Shown here: positions 1-7,732 of the stretch, piece by piece
Layout of the letters: every line of letters begins with the position of its first letter
Position numbering within the stretch: position 1 is the stretch's first letter
Assembly: GCA_000510845.1 (NCBI GenBank)
Contig: AZOF01000003.1
Coordinates: 6,191 to 70,190 of the forward strand
Direction of reading: 5' to 3'
Source of the DNA: an alpha proteobacterium SCGC AAA028-D10
Lineage (GTDB): Bacteria > Pseudomonadota > Alphaproteobacteria > Pelagibacterales > Pelagibacteraceae
Length of the DNA stretch: 64,000 nucleotides
Position numbers and translations under genes: made by a program
Notes under the pieces: model-generated
The model's input: only the letters and a program-made list of their open reading frames with translations
The model's database searches: none
What the model was told of the DNA's origin: nothing

Positions 1-1
1 G

Positions 2-688
2 TTTATATCTGGAGGAGGTCCTCTGGATTATAATGTTGGGATATTTTTAAATTCTTTAGGGCTACCAACATTGCAAGGTTATGGATTAACAGAGGCTTCG
101 CCAGTTGTAAGCTGCAATTCAATTGATAAAGTTAAAATAGATACTGTTGGAAAAATTTTTAAAGATGTTGAGGTTAAAATAGCAACAGATGGAGAGATTT
201 TAGTTAAAGGAGAAAATATTATGCTTGGATATTGGAATAATAAAAGTGAGACAGAAAAAATCTTAATAGATAATTGGTTATATACAGGGGACATAGGAGA
301 AATTGATCAAGAGGGATATTTAAAAATTACTGATAGAAAAAAAGATATTATTGTAAATGCTGGCGGAGATAACATTGCTCCAAGTAAATTAGAAAATTTA
401 TTAGCAAATTACCCTGAAATTATTCAAAGCTATATTTATGGAGATAAAAAGAATTATTTAGTTGCTTTAATAGTCGTTGAAAAAGAGCTTGAAGATAGAA
501 AAAATAAAATACAATCTATTCTTGATAAAATTAATCATGAACTGAGTATTATAGAAAAAATTAAAAAATTTATAATTATTGATAGTCCATTTACTATTGA
601 GAATGAAATGTTAACTCCAACAATGAAAATAAGAAGACACCAAGTAAAAAAAGTTTTTGGAGATCAATTAGAAAAGCTTTATTTTTAA
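2..688 (+). CDS. Long-chain acyl-CoA synthetase (AMP-binding), C-terminal part
   Basis: The reading frame is open from base 2, so the gene begins before the window; about 228 residues remain. It opens with an ISGGGPLD-like stretch followed by LQGYGLTEASPVVS, the conserved adenylate-forming motif of fatty acyl-CoA ligases. Next come YTGDIG and TDRKKDIIVNAGGDNIAPS, the hinge region and the start of the mobile C-terminal domain. The family activates free fatty acids to acyl-CoA with ATP and CoA through an acyl-AMP intermediate at the inner face of the membrane. The late TPTMKIRR segment carries the usual catalytic-lysine region. Substrate chain length cannot be read from this part. The gene is followed at once by a tRNA on the opposite strand. 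Confidence 0.9.
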   Translation, partial: FISGGGPLDYNVGIFLNSLGLPTLQGYGLTEASPVVSCNSIDKVKIDTVGKIFKDVEVKIATDGEILVKGENIMLGYWNNKSETEKILIDNWLYTGDIGEIDQEGYLKITDRKKDIIVNAGGDNIAPSKLENLLANYPEIIQSYIYGDKKNYLVALIVVEKELEDRKNKIQSILDKINHELSIIEKIKKFIIIDSPFTIENEMLTPTMKIRRHQVKKVFGDQLEKLYF

Positions 689-690
689 TT

Positions 691-767
691 TGGTGCACTC
701 GAGAAGATTCGAACTTCTGACACCAAGTTTAGGAAACTTGTACTCTATCCAGCTGAGCTACGAGTGC
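691..767 (-). tRNA. tRNA-Arg(CCT)
   Basis: Read on the minus strand the segment folds as a 77-nt cloverleaf. The acceptor arms GCACTCG and CGAGTGC pair, the discriminator is A and the CCA end is encoded. The anticodon stem CAAGT/ACTTG encloses the loop TTCCTAA, giving anticodon CCT, which reads the AGG arginine codon. The T-arm contains the GTTCGAATC-type loop (TTCGAAT). It sits between the acyl-CoA synthetase gene and an intergenic region of about 200 bp. Confidence 0.96.
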
Positions 768-831
768 AATTAAGTGAAATATAAACAAAATTTAATCTTA
801 AAAAAATATTAAAAACTATTGCAAACCAATA

Positions 832-865
832 AAAATTGAATCAAAAAAAAAATTGATTCAATTTT
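832..865. promoter_or_regulatory. 13-bp perfect inverted repeat with a GANTC site in each arm
   Basis: AAAATTGAATCAA at 832-844 is the exact reverse complement of TTGATTCAATTTT at 853-865, with eight A residues between. Each arm holds a GANTC pentamer (GAATC at 838, GATTC at 855), the target of CcrM methylase in alphaproteobacteria. It lies upstream of the small basic protein gene and upstream of the tRNA-Arg gene on the other strand, so it is not placed as a terminator for either. It may be a protein-binding site; no factor can be named. Confidence 0.4.
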
Positions 866-872
866 AAAAATT

Positions 873-881
873 TTATCCACA
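873..881 (+). promoter_or_regulatory. Perfect DnaA box
   Basis: TTATCCACA matches the strict DnaA consensus and lies in the non-coding stretch between tRNA-Arg and the small basic protein gene, 8 bp after the GANTC-bearing inverted repeat. A single box in AT-rich DNA may be chance, but its position together with the neighbouring palindromes suggests control by DnaA. No cluster of boxes is seen, so it is not called an origin. Confidence 0.4.
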
Positions 882-933
882 AATAACAATTTGACTTAGT
901 AAACGATATGTTTTTAAGTATTTGTAAATGCGA

Positions 934-956
934 ATCACTTAAATTATTTAAGTGAT
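934..956. promoter_or_regulatory. Palindrome before the small basic protein gene
   Basis: ATCACTTAAA at 934-943 and TTTAAGTGAT at 947-956 are exact reverse complements with a 3-nt centre. It overlaps a GAATC site at 932-936 and ends about 24 nt before the ATG at 980. A TTGACT hexamer at 891-896 could be a -35 element upstream. The palindrome could be an operator or a hairpin in the 5' leader of the mRNA. Confidence 0.4.
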
Positions 957-979
957 AATTAACGTAAAGGGAGAAAAAA

Positions 980-1075
980 ATGGCTAAAAGAAGAAAAGCA
1001 GCTAAAAAAACTTCTAAGAAAAGAAAAGCTTCTAGAAGAAAACCAGCTAAGAAAGCAAAAAAAAGAAGAAGATAG
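980..1075 (+). CDS. 31-residue Lys/Arg-rich basic protein
   Basis: An ATG at 980 preceded by AAAGGGAG opens a 31-codon frame closed by TAG at 1073. The product reads MAKRRKAAKKTSKKRKASRR and continues in the same style. It consists almost only of Lys, Arg and Ala with a few Ser/Thr and one Pro, and has no acidic or aromatic residue. The composition and the AKK repeats resemble the tails of histone H1-like proteins, so nucleic-acid binding is likely but not shown. A good ribosome-binding site, a structured upstream region and a terminator at 1093-1130 support a real, separately transcribed gene. I do not know a named family. Confidence 0.7.
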   Translation: MAKRRKAAKKTSKKRKASRRKPAKKAKKRRR

Positions 1076-1092
1076 TTTTTTAGTTTTCAAGG

Positions 1093-1130
1093 AAAACGCT
1101 CTTCAAAATTTTTTGAAGGGCGTTTTTTTT
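1093..1130. terminator. Rho-independent terminator, probably shared by converging genes
   Basis: ACGCTCTTCAAAA pairs with TTTTGAAGGGCGT (one G-T pair) and is followed by eight T residues on the plus strand, so it should end the small basic protein transcript. On the minus strand the stem is followed by TTTT and overlaps the carD stop codon, so it may serve both converging genes. Confidence 0.85.
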
Positions 1131-1932
1131 ATATAGGCTCTGCAGTTACGGCCTCTTTTTTACCAAGAGCTTTATCTAATTTCTTTTTAGCATCCTCATT
1201 AGTAAGTTGCATTCCAATCGCTACCTCTCCTAATAAACGGTCATAAGCTTTTTCGAATAATTGTCTTTCACTGTAAGATTGATCAACTGGAATTTCGCTA
1301 TTTTTATTTAAATCTCTTACCACCTCTGCAATTTGATAAATTTCACCAGAGTTAATTTTTTGATCATATTCTTGAGCTCTTCTGCTCCACATAGTTCTCC
1401 TAATTTTTGGTTTTCCTTTTAAGATAGAGATTGCTTTATTAATTTGGTTTACGCTTGATATAGGTCTCAAGTTTCCCTGTTGGTTAACAGGAATTGTTAA
1501 AATTAATTTATCTTTAGTTATCTGAATTTTATAATAAGTCATTTCAATGTCAGCAATCACGCTGTTCTCAATTGCAACAATTTGACCAACCCCATGTTTT
1601 GGATAAATAACGTTATCTTTAACTTTATAAATTTTTTTATCGGATTCTTGTTTTGCAACTTTTGTAATTACAATTTCAGCTGTAGAACTTTGAGATGTTG
1701 TTAGAGGTTTTTGTTGTGAAGTAGGTTGTTGTGCAGTTTTTTTTAATTCAGGATTTCTAGGTCTTCCACGTTTTCCTTTAGGCTTAATCTCTACCGGAGG
1801 TTTTTCTTTTTTAGGAACTTCTTTTATTATTGGTTTTTTTTCTAATTTAATTTTTTTCTTTTTTTTAATAATTGATTCTTTTTTCTTATCTGATGATTTT
1901 TTATTCTTCATGATTTTTTTTAGAAATTCCAT
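1129..1932 (-). CDS. carD: CarD/CdnL-family transcription regulator with N-terminal AT-hook
   Basis: The C-terminal part, from about residue 100, is a CarD/CdnL domain. It begins YKVKDNVIYPKHGVGQI (the RNA-polymerase beta-binding Tudor-like fold) and continues through RRTMWSRRAQEYD and the helical C-terminal DNA-binding part. Proteins of this family stabilise open promoter complexes, especially at rRNA and ribosomal-protein promoters. Alphaproteobacterial members are usually about 170 residues; this one has 267 because of a roughly 95-residue N-terminal extension rich in Lys and Pro. That extension holds KRGRPRNP at residues 54-61, a classical AT-hook core (RGRPR). Myxococcus CarD carries AT-hooks C-terminal to its CdnL-like domain, so the order here is reversed. 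The gene lies downstream of fdxA, as in many alphaproteobacteria. Confidence 0.92.
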   Translation of the reverse strand: MEFLKKIMKNKKSSDKKKESIIKKKKKIKLEKKPIIKEVPKKEKPPVEIKPKGKRGRPRNPELKKTAQQPTSQQKPLTTSQSSTAEIVITKVAKQESDKKIYKVKDNVIYPKHGVGQIVAIENSVIADIEMTYYKIQITKDKLILTIPVNQQGNLRPISSVNQINKAISILKGKPKIRRTMWSRRAQEYDQKINSGEIYQIAEVVRDLNKNSEIPVDQSYSERQLFEKAYDRLLGEVAIGMQLTNEDAKKKLDKALGKKEAVTAEPI

Positions 1933-1976
1933 GGCGCTTAATATAGCATACGATTAGTTAATACAAGCTTACAAGA

Positions 1977-2318
1977 TTATTTATTACCTGAGCCAGGTTT
2001 ATCACTAAAGTACTTTTCAAGCTTGTTAGGTATATTTTTAAATTTATCCGCATCAGGAAGTGGATCTTTTTTTTTATTAATATTAGGCCATTTTGCAGAC
2101 ATGTCCTTATTTAGCACTACTAACTTTTCAGTATTTTTATTTGTGTCGGGCTCGATTGCGTTGATAGGACATTCCGGTTCACAAACACCACAATCAATGC
2201 ATTCATCTGGATTAATAACCAACATATTTTCGCCCTCATAAAAACAATCTACAGGACAAACTTCAACGCAATCAGTTAGTTTGCATTTAACACAATTGTC
2301 GTTCACTACGTATGTCAT
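1977..2318 (-). CDS. fdxA: Ferredoxin FdxA (two Fe-S clusters)
   Basis: The 113-residue protein has two cysteine groups typical of FdxA-type seven-iron ferredoxins: Cys9, 12, 17, 21 and 25 in [17 protein letters not shown], and Cys40, 43, 46 and 50 in [12 protein letters not shown]. FdxA carries one 3Fe-4S and one 4Fe-4S cluster and transfers electrons in the cytoplasm. The C-terminal tail after the second cluster motif is the usual acidic/basic extension. It lies between the Suv3-like helicase and carD on the same strand. In many alphaproteobacteria an S4 RNA-binding protein gene sits between the helicase and fdxA; here only 68 bp separate them and no such gene is present. Confidence 0.95.
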   Translation of the reverse strand: MTYVVNDNCVKCKLTDCVEVCPVDCFYEGENMLVINPDECIDCGVCEPECPINAIEPDTNKNTEKLVVLNKDMSAKWPNINKKKDPLPDADKFKNIPNKLEKYFSDKPGSGNK

Positions 2319-2386
2319 TTATGATTCTATTAAAATAAATTATTTTTAATAATATTATTATTATCCTTAAAAATACAGGGCATTAT

Positions 2387-4888
2387 TTAATTATTTAAAG
2401 TAAAATTTTTTAGAGACGCAAAAGGGTTGTTGATAATTTTTTTAACATTATCTCTTTTAATTTTTTTCTTATCTTTGTGTTTGAAATCATAGCTAAATAT
2501 ATCTTTGTCTTTATCTTTTTTTTTATAATTCATTAACTTTAGTAATTTTTCAAAATCTTCTTTACTGCACCCTAGAAGATTAAGCATTTCAGAAGATATA
2601 GAGAATTGATTGTTATTTGTTGAGCTTAAGATTTTTATAAAGAGTTTTTCTAACATATCAACCCTGACTATATAGTTTTCAAAAGTTTCAAACCCACATA
2701 TTAATAAAAATTCTTTATTTTTTGTTTCAAAATTCTTTAAAAAATTTAATCCAAAAGTTGGACACTTTTCTCTTTGAGTTTTATTATTAAAACAATTCCA
2801 AAGAATTATTTTTAAGTTTACAGCTTTAGGCTTAATCATAAGAGGCTGGTAGATGTGATATCTTCCAATTTTAATTCCGACTTTTTTAATATTAGCTCTT
2901 TGTTCTTTATCTAAGTTTTTTAATAAATCTTCGGCATCTAATCTTTTTAATACTCCGTGGTTTTCAAATAATCTGAAACACAAAGCCCGAGCATAGCTGT
3001 TTTCTAAATTGATTCTTGAAGTTTTTATTAAATCATTAAGGTGAAGATTTTTCTCTTTATCAATCCACTTTTCTAAATAATTTCTTAATTCAGTTTGTTC
3101 ATCTACATCTAATGAGTCATCAATTAGTAGTCTTATTTTTGGATTTAAATAATCTTTTCCTGGGATAATTGCTGCAATAGGGTTTTCTTTCCAGAATATT
3201 TTAAAATCTTCTTTTAATTGAAGGGCTGCAGTCTCAACATTTTCTTTAATAATATTGTTAATTCTTTTTTTTAATTCTTCGATAACTCCTTGGCGAGCAG
3301 CTTTTTTTATAGATTTGATATCTGTTTGTAGTGCTGTGCTTGAAAAATCTAAATTAAGTCTCAAACCCTTAATAGTACCAATAAATTGTTTATCAATGAT
3401 TACTTCATCTTTTTCTGAAATTTTAGTTTCTAATTTTGCATCTTGCTTTAAGTGCTTAGAGAGAATGCTTATTCTTCTATCAATAAAACTTTTTGACAAC
3501 TCTTCATGTAATTTTGCAGAAAGTTTATCTTCAATATCTTTTGTTTTAGCTATCCAATAATCACTATTTTCAACCCAATTTTTTTTATATGAAACATAAG
3601 CCCAAGTTCTTACATGTGAGATTCTATTTGCAATCGTATCAATATTTCCAGATTCATTATCCAGACCACTTAATTGTGCTCGCATCCATTCATTAGGTAT
3701 TTTTCCCTTATCAGAAACTAAGAATTCAAAGACTTTTCTAATAATATCAATGTGCTCGTTATAAGAACTCTTTGTAAAATCTGGTATTTGACAACACTCC
3801 CATAAAGTAGAGAGATTGTTATTTTTGTAATCAGTTTTAATTTGATTATTTTTTACTATTAAAGTTTTTAATACATTTTCATCTAGTAGGTCTTTATTTC
3901 TTAAAAGACTGTGATCATAGGGTTTTTGATCAAGGCTATTCAAAAGACTTTCTATATTAGAAAAATCTAAATTAGAATTTCTCCAGTAAATATTTATAAC
4001 ACTATCAAACTTATGATTTTCTAATTTGTCTATTTGTTCAGGACTTAATTCGTCACATTTTCCTGTAATACCAAAAGTTCCATCATTCATGTATCTGCCA
4101 GCACGTCCAGCGATCTGCCCTATTTCCGTTAGACGTAGATGTCTATTACGCCTTCCATCATACTTATTAAGATTACTAAAGCTGATGTTATCAATATCCA
4201 TATTAATTCCCATTCCAATTGCATCTGTTGCAACAAGAAAATCAACATCACCAGATTGATATAATTCAACTTGAGCATTTCTTGTCTTGGGACTTAAAGA
4301 CCCCATAACAATTGCCGCACCACCTCTTTGTCGTCTAACAAATTCTGCAAGCGCATAAACTTCGTCAACAGAAAAAGCGATAATCGCTGTTCGACCAGGA
4401 AGCCTAGATATTTTTTTATGACCAGAATAAGATAATTTAGAAAATCTTTCCTTAAATATAAATTCAACTTCTGGAACAAATTTTTGTATTATATTTTGCA
4501 TAATGTTTGAGCCGAGAAACATTGTTAATTTATCTCCTCGCATATTTAATAAACGGTCAGTAAAGATATGACCTCTTTCAGGATCAGCGCACATTTGAAT
4601 TTCATCTATTGCCACAAATTCAGCATTAATATCGAGAGGCATAGACTCTACCGTACATAAAAAATAATCTGCATAAGGAGGAATAATTTTTTCTTCTCCA
4701 GTTATTAAAGCAACTTTCTCAACACCAACTTTTTGAATACATTTTTCATAAACTTCCCTTGCAAGTAAACGAAGTGGTAGTCCAATAATTCCAGAGCCAA
4801 ACTGAAGCATTCTTTCAATTGCAAAATGAGTTTTGCCGGTATTTGTAGGACCAAGAACAGCAATAATATTTTTTTCTAATAAAGACAT
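2387..4888 (-). CDS. Suv3-like ATP-dependent RNA helicase
   Basis: The 833-residue protein has a P-loop GPTNTGKT at residues 13-20, the DEIQ box at 95-98 and a motif VI QIAGRAGRY near residue 260. This set belongs to the Suv3 branch of superfamily 2 (the helicase of the mitochondrial degradosome) rather than to the DEAD-box branch. The first about 450 residues form the two RecA-like domains; the rest is the helical and Lys-rich C-terminal part found in alphaproteobacterial relatives. A role in unwinding structured RNA during decay or ribosome work is inferred from the family. The start ATG is at 4888; transcription seems to run on into fdxA and carD. Confidence 0.9.
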   Translation of the reverse strand: MSLLEKNIIAVLGPTNTGKTHFAIERMLQFGSGIIGLPLRLLAREVYEKCIQKVGVEKVALITGEEKIIPPYADYFLCTVESMPLDINAEFVAIDEIQMCADPERGHIFTDRLLNMRGDKLTMFLGSNIMQNIIQKFVPEVEFIFKERFSKLSYSGHKKISRLPGRTAIIAFSVDEVYALAEFVRRQRGGAAIVMGSLSPKTRNAQVELYQSGDVDFLVATDAIGMGINMDIDNISFSNLNKYDGRRNRHLRLTEIGQIAGRAGRYMNDGTFGITGKCDELSPEQIDKLENHKFDSVINIYWRNSNLDFSNIESLLNSLDQKPYDHSLLRNKDLLDENVLKTLIVKNNQIKTDYKNNNLSTLWECCQIPDFTKSSYNEHIDIIRKVFEFLVSDKGKIPNEWMRAQLSGLDNESGNIDTIANRISHVRTWAYVSYKKNWVENSDYWIAKTKDIEDKLSAKLHEELSKSFIDRRISILSKHLKQDAKLETKISEKDEVIIDKQFIGTIKGLRLNLDFSSTALQTDIKSIKKAARQGVIEELKKRINNIIKENVETAALQLKEDFKIFWKENPIAAIIPGKDYLNPKIRLLIDDSLDVDEQTELRNYLEKWIDKEKNLHLNDLIKTSRINLENSYARALCFRLFENHGVLKRLDAEDLLKNLDKEQRANIKKVGIKIGRYHIYQPLMIKPKAVNLKIILWNCFNNKTQREKCPTFGLNFLKNFETKNKEFLLICGFETFENYIVRVDMLEKLFIKILSSTNNNQFSISSEMLNLLGCSKEDFEKLLKLMNYKKKDKDKDIFSYDFKHKDKKKIKRDNVKKIINNPFASLKNFTLNN

Positions 4889-5005
4889 TTTTAGTATTAA
4901 ATTTTTTTCGAGATACTACCTGTTGTTATAAGCCAAGAACAAAGCAGGCATAAAATATGACCGAATCACCCGAAAAAATGTTCTCATTTTTGCAAATATT
5001 TTTAA

Positions 5006-5756
5006 TTATAATTTTTTAATACGTTTAACACACAATAGTGGCAATTTAGATTTTGAATATATTTTTTTAATAGTTTCTTTTATTCCCATCATAACTACTT
5101 TTTTTCTAGCACCAAAAGCATGTACTAATTTTTTATTATTTAGTGCAATTGCAACATGACCTTTCCAAAATAACAAATCTCCCTTTCTAATATTTTTGAT
5201 CGTAATTTCTTTTTTAAAAAACTTTTTTTGATCCTTAGAGTCTCGCGGGCAATATATGTTATTAAATTTCAATAATTCTTGAACTAAAGCAGAACAATCT
5301 ATCCCCCTAGGACTGTTGCCTCCCCATAGATATTTTGTATTAAGATATAATCTAACATTATCAAGAAAATGTTTCGTTTTAAAATTTATAGGTTTAGCAT
5401 TTCTTTTTAAAATCCATCCAACAGTTGTTTGAATAAAATTATTTTTATTATCTAAAATAGATATTTTAGAATTAAAAAATAATTTTTTATTTGTTTTATG
5501 TTTGTTAGTTGGTTTTTTATATAGGTTGCAGTCTTTAGAAATAATCTTGTATGTTTTTTTTCTTTTATCTAAATGTAAATCTTGCGCATCAATGAAACCT
5601 TTATATTTATCGTAAGCTTTATATCCTTTATAAAACTTTCCAAATTTGCTTTGAGTAATAAAGTTTTCTCCTAAAAGAATTTGGGTAACAATTTCAGATT
5701 TATTATTATTTTTTTTTGTAAATATTCGCGATGGGGCTTTTGACTGTAAGCAACAT
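5006..5756 (-). CDS. NlpC/P60 cell-wall peptidase with SH3 region, frameshifted at an A9 run
   Basis: No ATG exists in the frame of the catalytic part. An ATG at 5756 on the minus strand opens MLLTVKSPIANIY and then runs through nine A residues (T9 at 5709-5717 on the plus strand) into a TAA. Removing one A joins it to KSEIVTQILLGE and a continuous frame to the stop at 5006. The joined product would have 249 residues, a normal length. It has an N-terminal SH3-like region, then GGNSPRGIDCSALVQ with the catalytic Cys, and KGHVAIAL plus HAFG with the catalytic His region. Relatives are gamma-D-Glu/L-Lys(DAP) endopeptidases that trim wall peptides. The gene follows an AmpG-like permease, which suits muropeptide recycling. 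The break could be a sequencing error, a real mutation, or a site repaired by transcriptional slippage. Confidence 0.85.
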
Positions 5757-5825
5757 ATTCTTATAGATCTGTTAGAACAATAACAGATATTTTCGTTATA
5801 AAGAAAATATATTTTTTAGATTAAA

Positions 5826-6218
5826 TTATTTTTTGGGAGCTGGGTCTTTTTTTTGTTCAGCTTGTTTCTTTTTAGCGTCTGCTTCTAATTTTTTTAATTT
5901 AGCAATTGCAGCATTTTCTTCTTCCAGTGTAACAACGCCATCTTTGCTTGTATCGGTATTATCAAATCTTGCTGCGGCGTCCTTTAAAGGGTTTGCGTAA
6001 AATTCATCTTTTGTAATTTTTCCATCACCATCTTTATCTATGCTGCTAAATATTTTTTCTAATTCTTTTTTATTTGCATCTAAATAATCTTGTCTCTTTA
6101 ATGGAAAAGGAGAATTTTGAGCAGAAACGGTGTTGCAGATTAATATAGTTAAAATGGCAGATAATAATATTTTTTTCACAAGCGAGATATATGCCCCAAT
6201 GTTATTTCTGTAAATCAT
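5826..6218 (-). CDS. Secreted EF-hand calcium-binding protein
   Basis: A 130-residue product has two EF-hand loops, DKDGDGKITKDEF at about residues 61-73 and DTSKDGVVTLEEE at about 93-105, each with Asp/Asn and Glu at the Ca2+-binding positions. The hydrophobic stretch KKILLSAILTILICNTVSAQ near the N terminus is a good signal peptide with a cut after SAQ, so it acts in the periplasm. The ATG at 6218 overlaps the stop of the upstream permease gene (ATGA). A GTG some 14 codons later would start exactly at the signal peptide and is an alternative start. The Lys-rich tail is low complexity. Its partner is unknown. Confidence 0.85.
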   Translation of the reverse strand: MIYRNNIGAYISLVKKILLSAILTILICNTVSAQNSPFPLKRQDYLDANKKELEKIFSSIDKDGDGKITKDEFYANPLKDAAARFDNTDTSKDGVVTLEEENAAIAKLKKLEADAKKKQAEQKKDPAPKK

Positions 6219-7690
6219 TTTTTATTAATTTTAATAGTTTTGTTTATCCACATAATTAGCAACAGAACTGGAACTCCAATGATAGCAGTGAATATGAAGA
6301 ATGTTGGATAGCCAAATAAGTTGACAAAACCTCCTGCGTAACCAGCAATTAGTTTAGGCAAAAATAACATTGCTGAACTAAAAAGAGCATATTGTGTTGC
6401 GGTAAATTTTATTGAAGTTAATGCCGAAAGATAGACTATAAAAGTAGCTCCCGCAAAACCGCTCGCAACATTGTCGGCGGTAATAACAAAAGCTAAAATT
6501 TTAACATCTGCAGTAACAAGCGCCAGCCAAGCAAATAATATGTTACTTAATGCTGAAATTAATGCTCCAATAAACAAAGATCTCATTACCCCTAAATGAA
6601 CTGAAGCAAGACCTCCAATAACGCCACCAACAATGGTGGCTATAGTTCCAAAGAATTTTGAATAGGTAGCAATTTCTGCAATTGAAAAACCTTTCTCTAT
6701 GTAAAAAACATTGGCCATTACTCCTAAGACTACATCTGAAATTCTATACAAACCTATTAGAAGTAGAATTGAAGTTGCTTTTGATCCGTATCTATTTAGG
6801 AAATCTAAAACAGGTTTTGCATAAGCATTTTTTGCAGATTCTTTGTTAAGAAATTTTATTTTGATTAAAAAAAATATAATTAAAGAAAATGTTAAGAAGC
6901 AAAAAATAATTTTAATAAATTCATTTAAAAAATTAATAATAGGGTCTTTGCTATCAAATAAATCTTTAAAATATAAATAGCATAAAATAAATCCTGCCAG
7001 AGAAACTAAAAAAGCAATAAAGAATTTAATTTTTTGATTAGAATTTTTTTCAATATTTCTTTTTATTTTTGGCTCAGAAGAATAGAAAACTGTCAGGACT
7101 CCAAATAGCATAAGCAATGCCATTATTTGATAAACCTGTTGCCAAACCTTTTGATTATAAATTTCTGTTCCTAAGAATGATGCAATCCATAAGCTTCCAG
7201 CTCCGGCGACAATCATCGCTATCCGGTAACCAGTTAAATACATTGAAGATAATGCCCCTTGTAGATTTTTTGAGGCAGACTCGATTCTAAAGGCATCTAG
7301 TACGATGTCCTGAGTTGCACTTGAGAATGCAATAAATATTGCTGCTATTGCTGTGCATATCAGGGAAGTTTTTGGATCTGTAAAAGAAATAAAAATTAAT
7401 GATAGGATTATCATTAATTGAGACAACAGTAGCCAACTTCGTCTGTGCCCTAATTTGCCTAGTATTGGTAATTTTAAATTATCAACTATAGGCGTCCAAA
7501 TAAATTTAAAAGAATATGCAAAACCAACCCAGCTAAATAAAGTTATAGTTGCCCTATTTACTCCAGCCTTAAACAACCAAACAGATAGTGTAGAAAAAAT
7601 TAGAAGAATAGGTAGACCAGCCGCAAAGCCAAGAAACAACATTCTTAATGATTTAGGATTAAAAAGCGGACTTAAATAAGAAAATGTCAT
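6215..7690 (-). CDS. ampG: AmpG-like MFS permease
   Basis: The 491-residue protein has about 12-14 hydrophobic segments. It opens with NPKSLRMLFLGFAAGLP and continues with SWVGFAYSFKFIWTPIVDNL, which is typical of the AmpG branch of the major facilitator superfamily. AmpG brings anhydro-muropeptides released from the wall into the cytoplasm for re-use. RMLFLGFAAGLPILLIFSTL forms the first membrane segment, and GHRRSW is the loop motif between segments. Its position before an NlpC/P60 peptidase gene supports a role in wall turnover. A different MFS substrate cannot be excluded, because AmpG-like proteins include acetyl-CoA transporter relatives. The stop overlaps the start of the EF-hand gene by four bases. 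Confidence 0.85.
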   Translation of the reverse strand: MTFSYLSPLFNPKSLRMLFLGFAAGLPILLIFSTLSVWLFKAGVNRATITLFSWVGFAYSFKFIWTPIVDNLKLPILGKLGHRRSWLLLSQLMIILSLIFISFTDPKTSLICTAIAAIFIAFSSATQDIVLDAFRIESASKNLQGALSSMYLTGYRIAMIVAGAGSLWIASFLGTEIYNQKVWQQVYQIMALLMLFGVLTVFYSSEPKIKRNIEKNSNQKIKFFIAFLVSLAGFILCYLYFKDLFDSKDPIINFLNEFIKIIFCFLTFSLIIFFLIKIKFLNKESAKNAYAKPVLDFLNRYGSKATSILLLIGLYRISDVVLGVMANVFYIEKGFSIAEIATYSKFFGTIATIVGGVIGGLASVHLGVMRSLFIGALISALSNILFAWLALVTADVKILAFVITADNVASGFAGATFIVYLSALTSIKFTATQYALFSSAMLFLPKLIAGYAGGFVNLFGYPTFFIFTAIIGVPVLLLIMWINKTIKINKK

Positions 7691-7732
7691 TAGTAAATAA
7701 TTTATTTTTTTTTGAAGAGAATATAAAGAAAA

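Noticed and set aside
770-980. Replication origin in the gap with a DnaA box and AT-rich DNA
   Set aside because: Only one strict DnaA box is present, dnaA, hemE or parAB are not adjacent, and the whole genome is AT-rich, so there is not enough for an origin.
4957-5019. 20-codon plus-strand ORF with a hydrophobic C terminus
   Set aside because: It overlaps the end of the NlpC/P60 gene on the other strand, has no good ribosome-binding site, and composition alone explains the hydrophobic codons.
6244-6252. A third perfect TTATCCACA DnaA box
   Set aside because: It lies inside the AmpG-like coding sequence as ordinary codons (Met-Trp-Ile-Asn on the minus strand) and is most likely chance.
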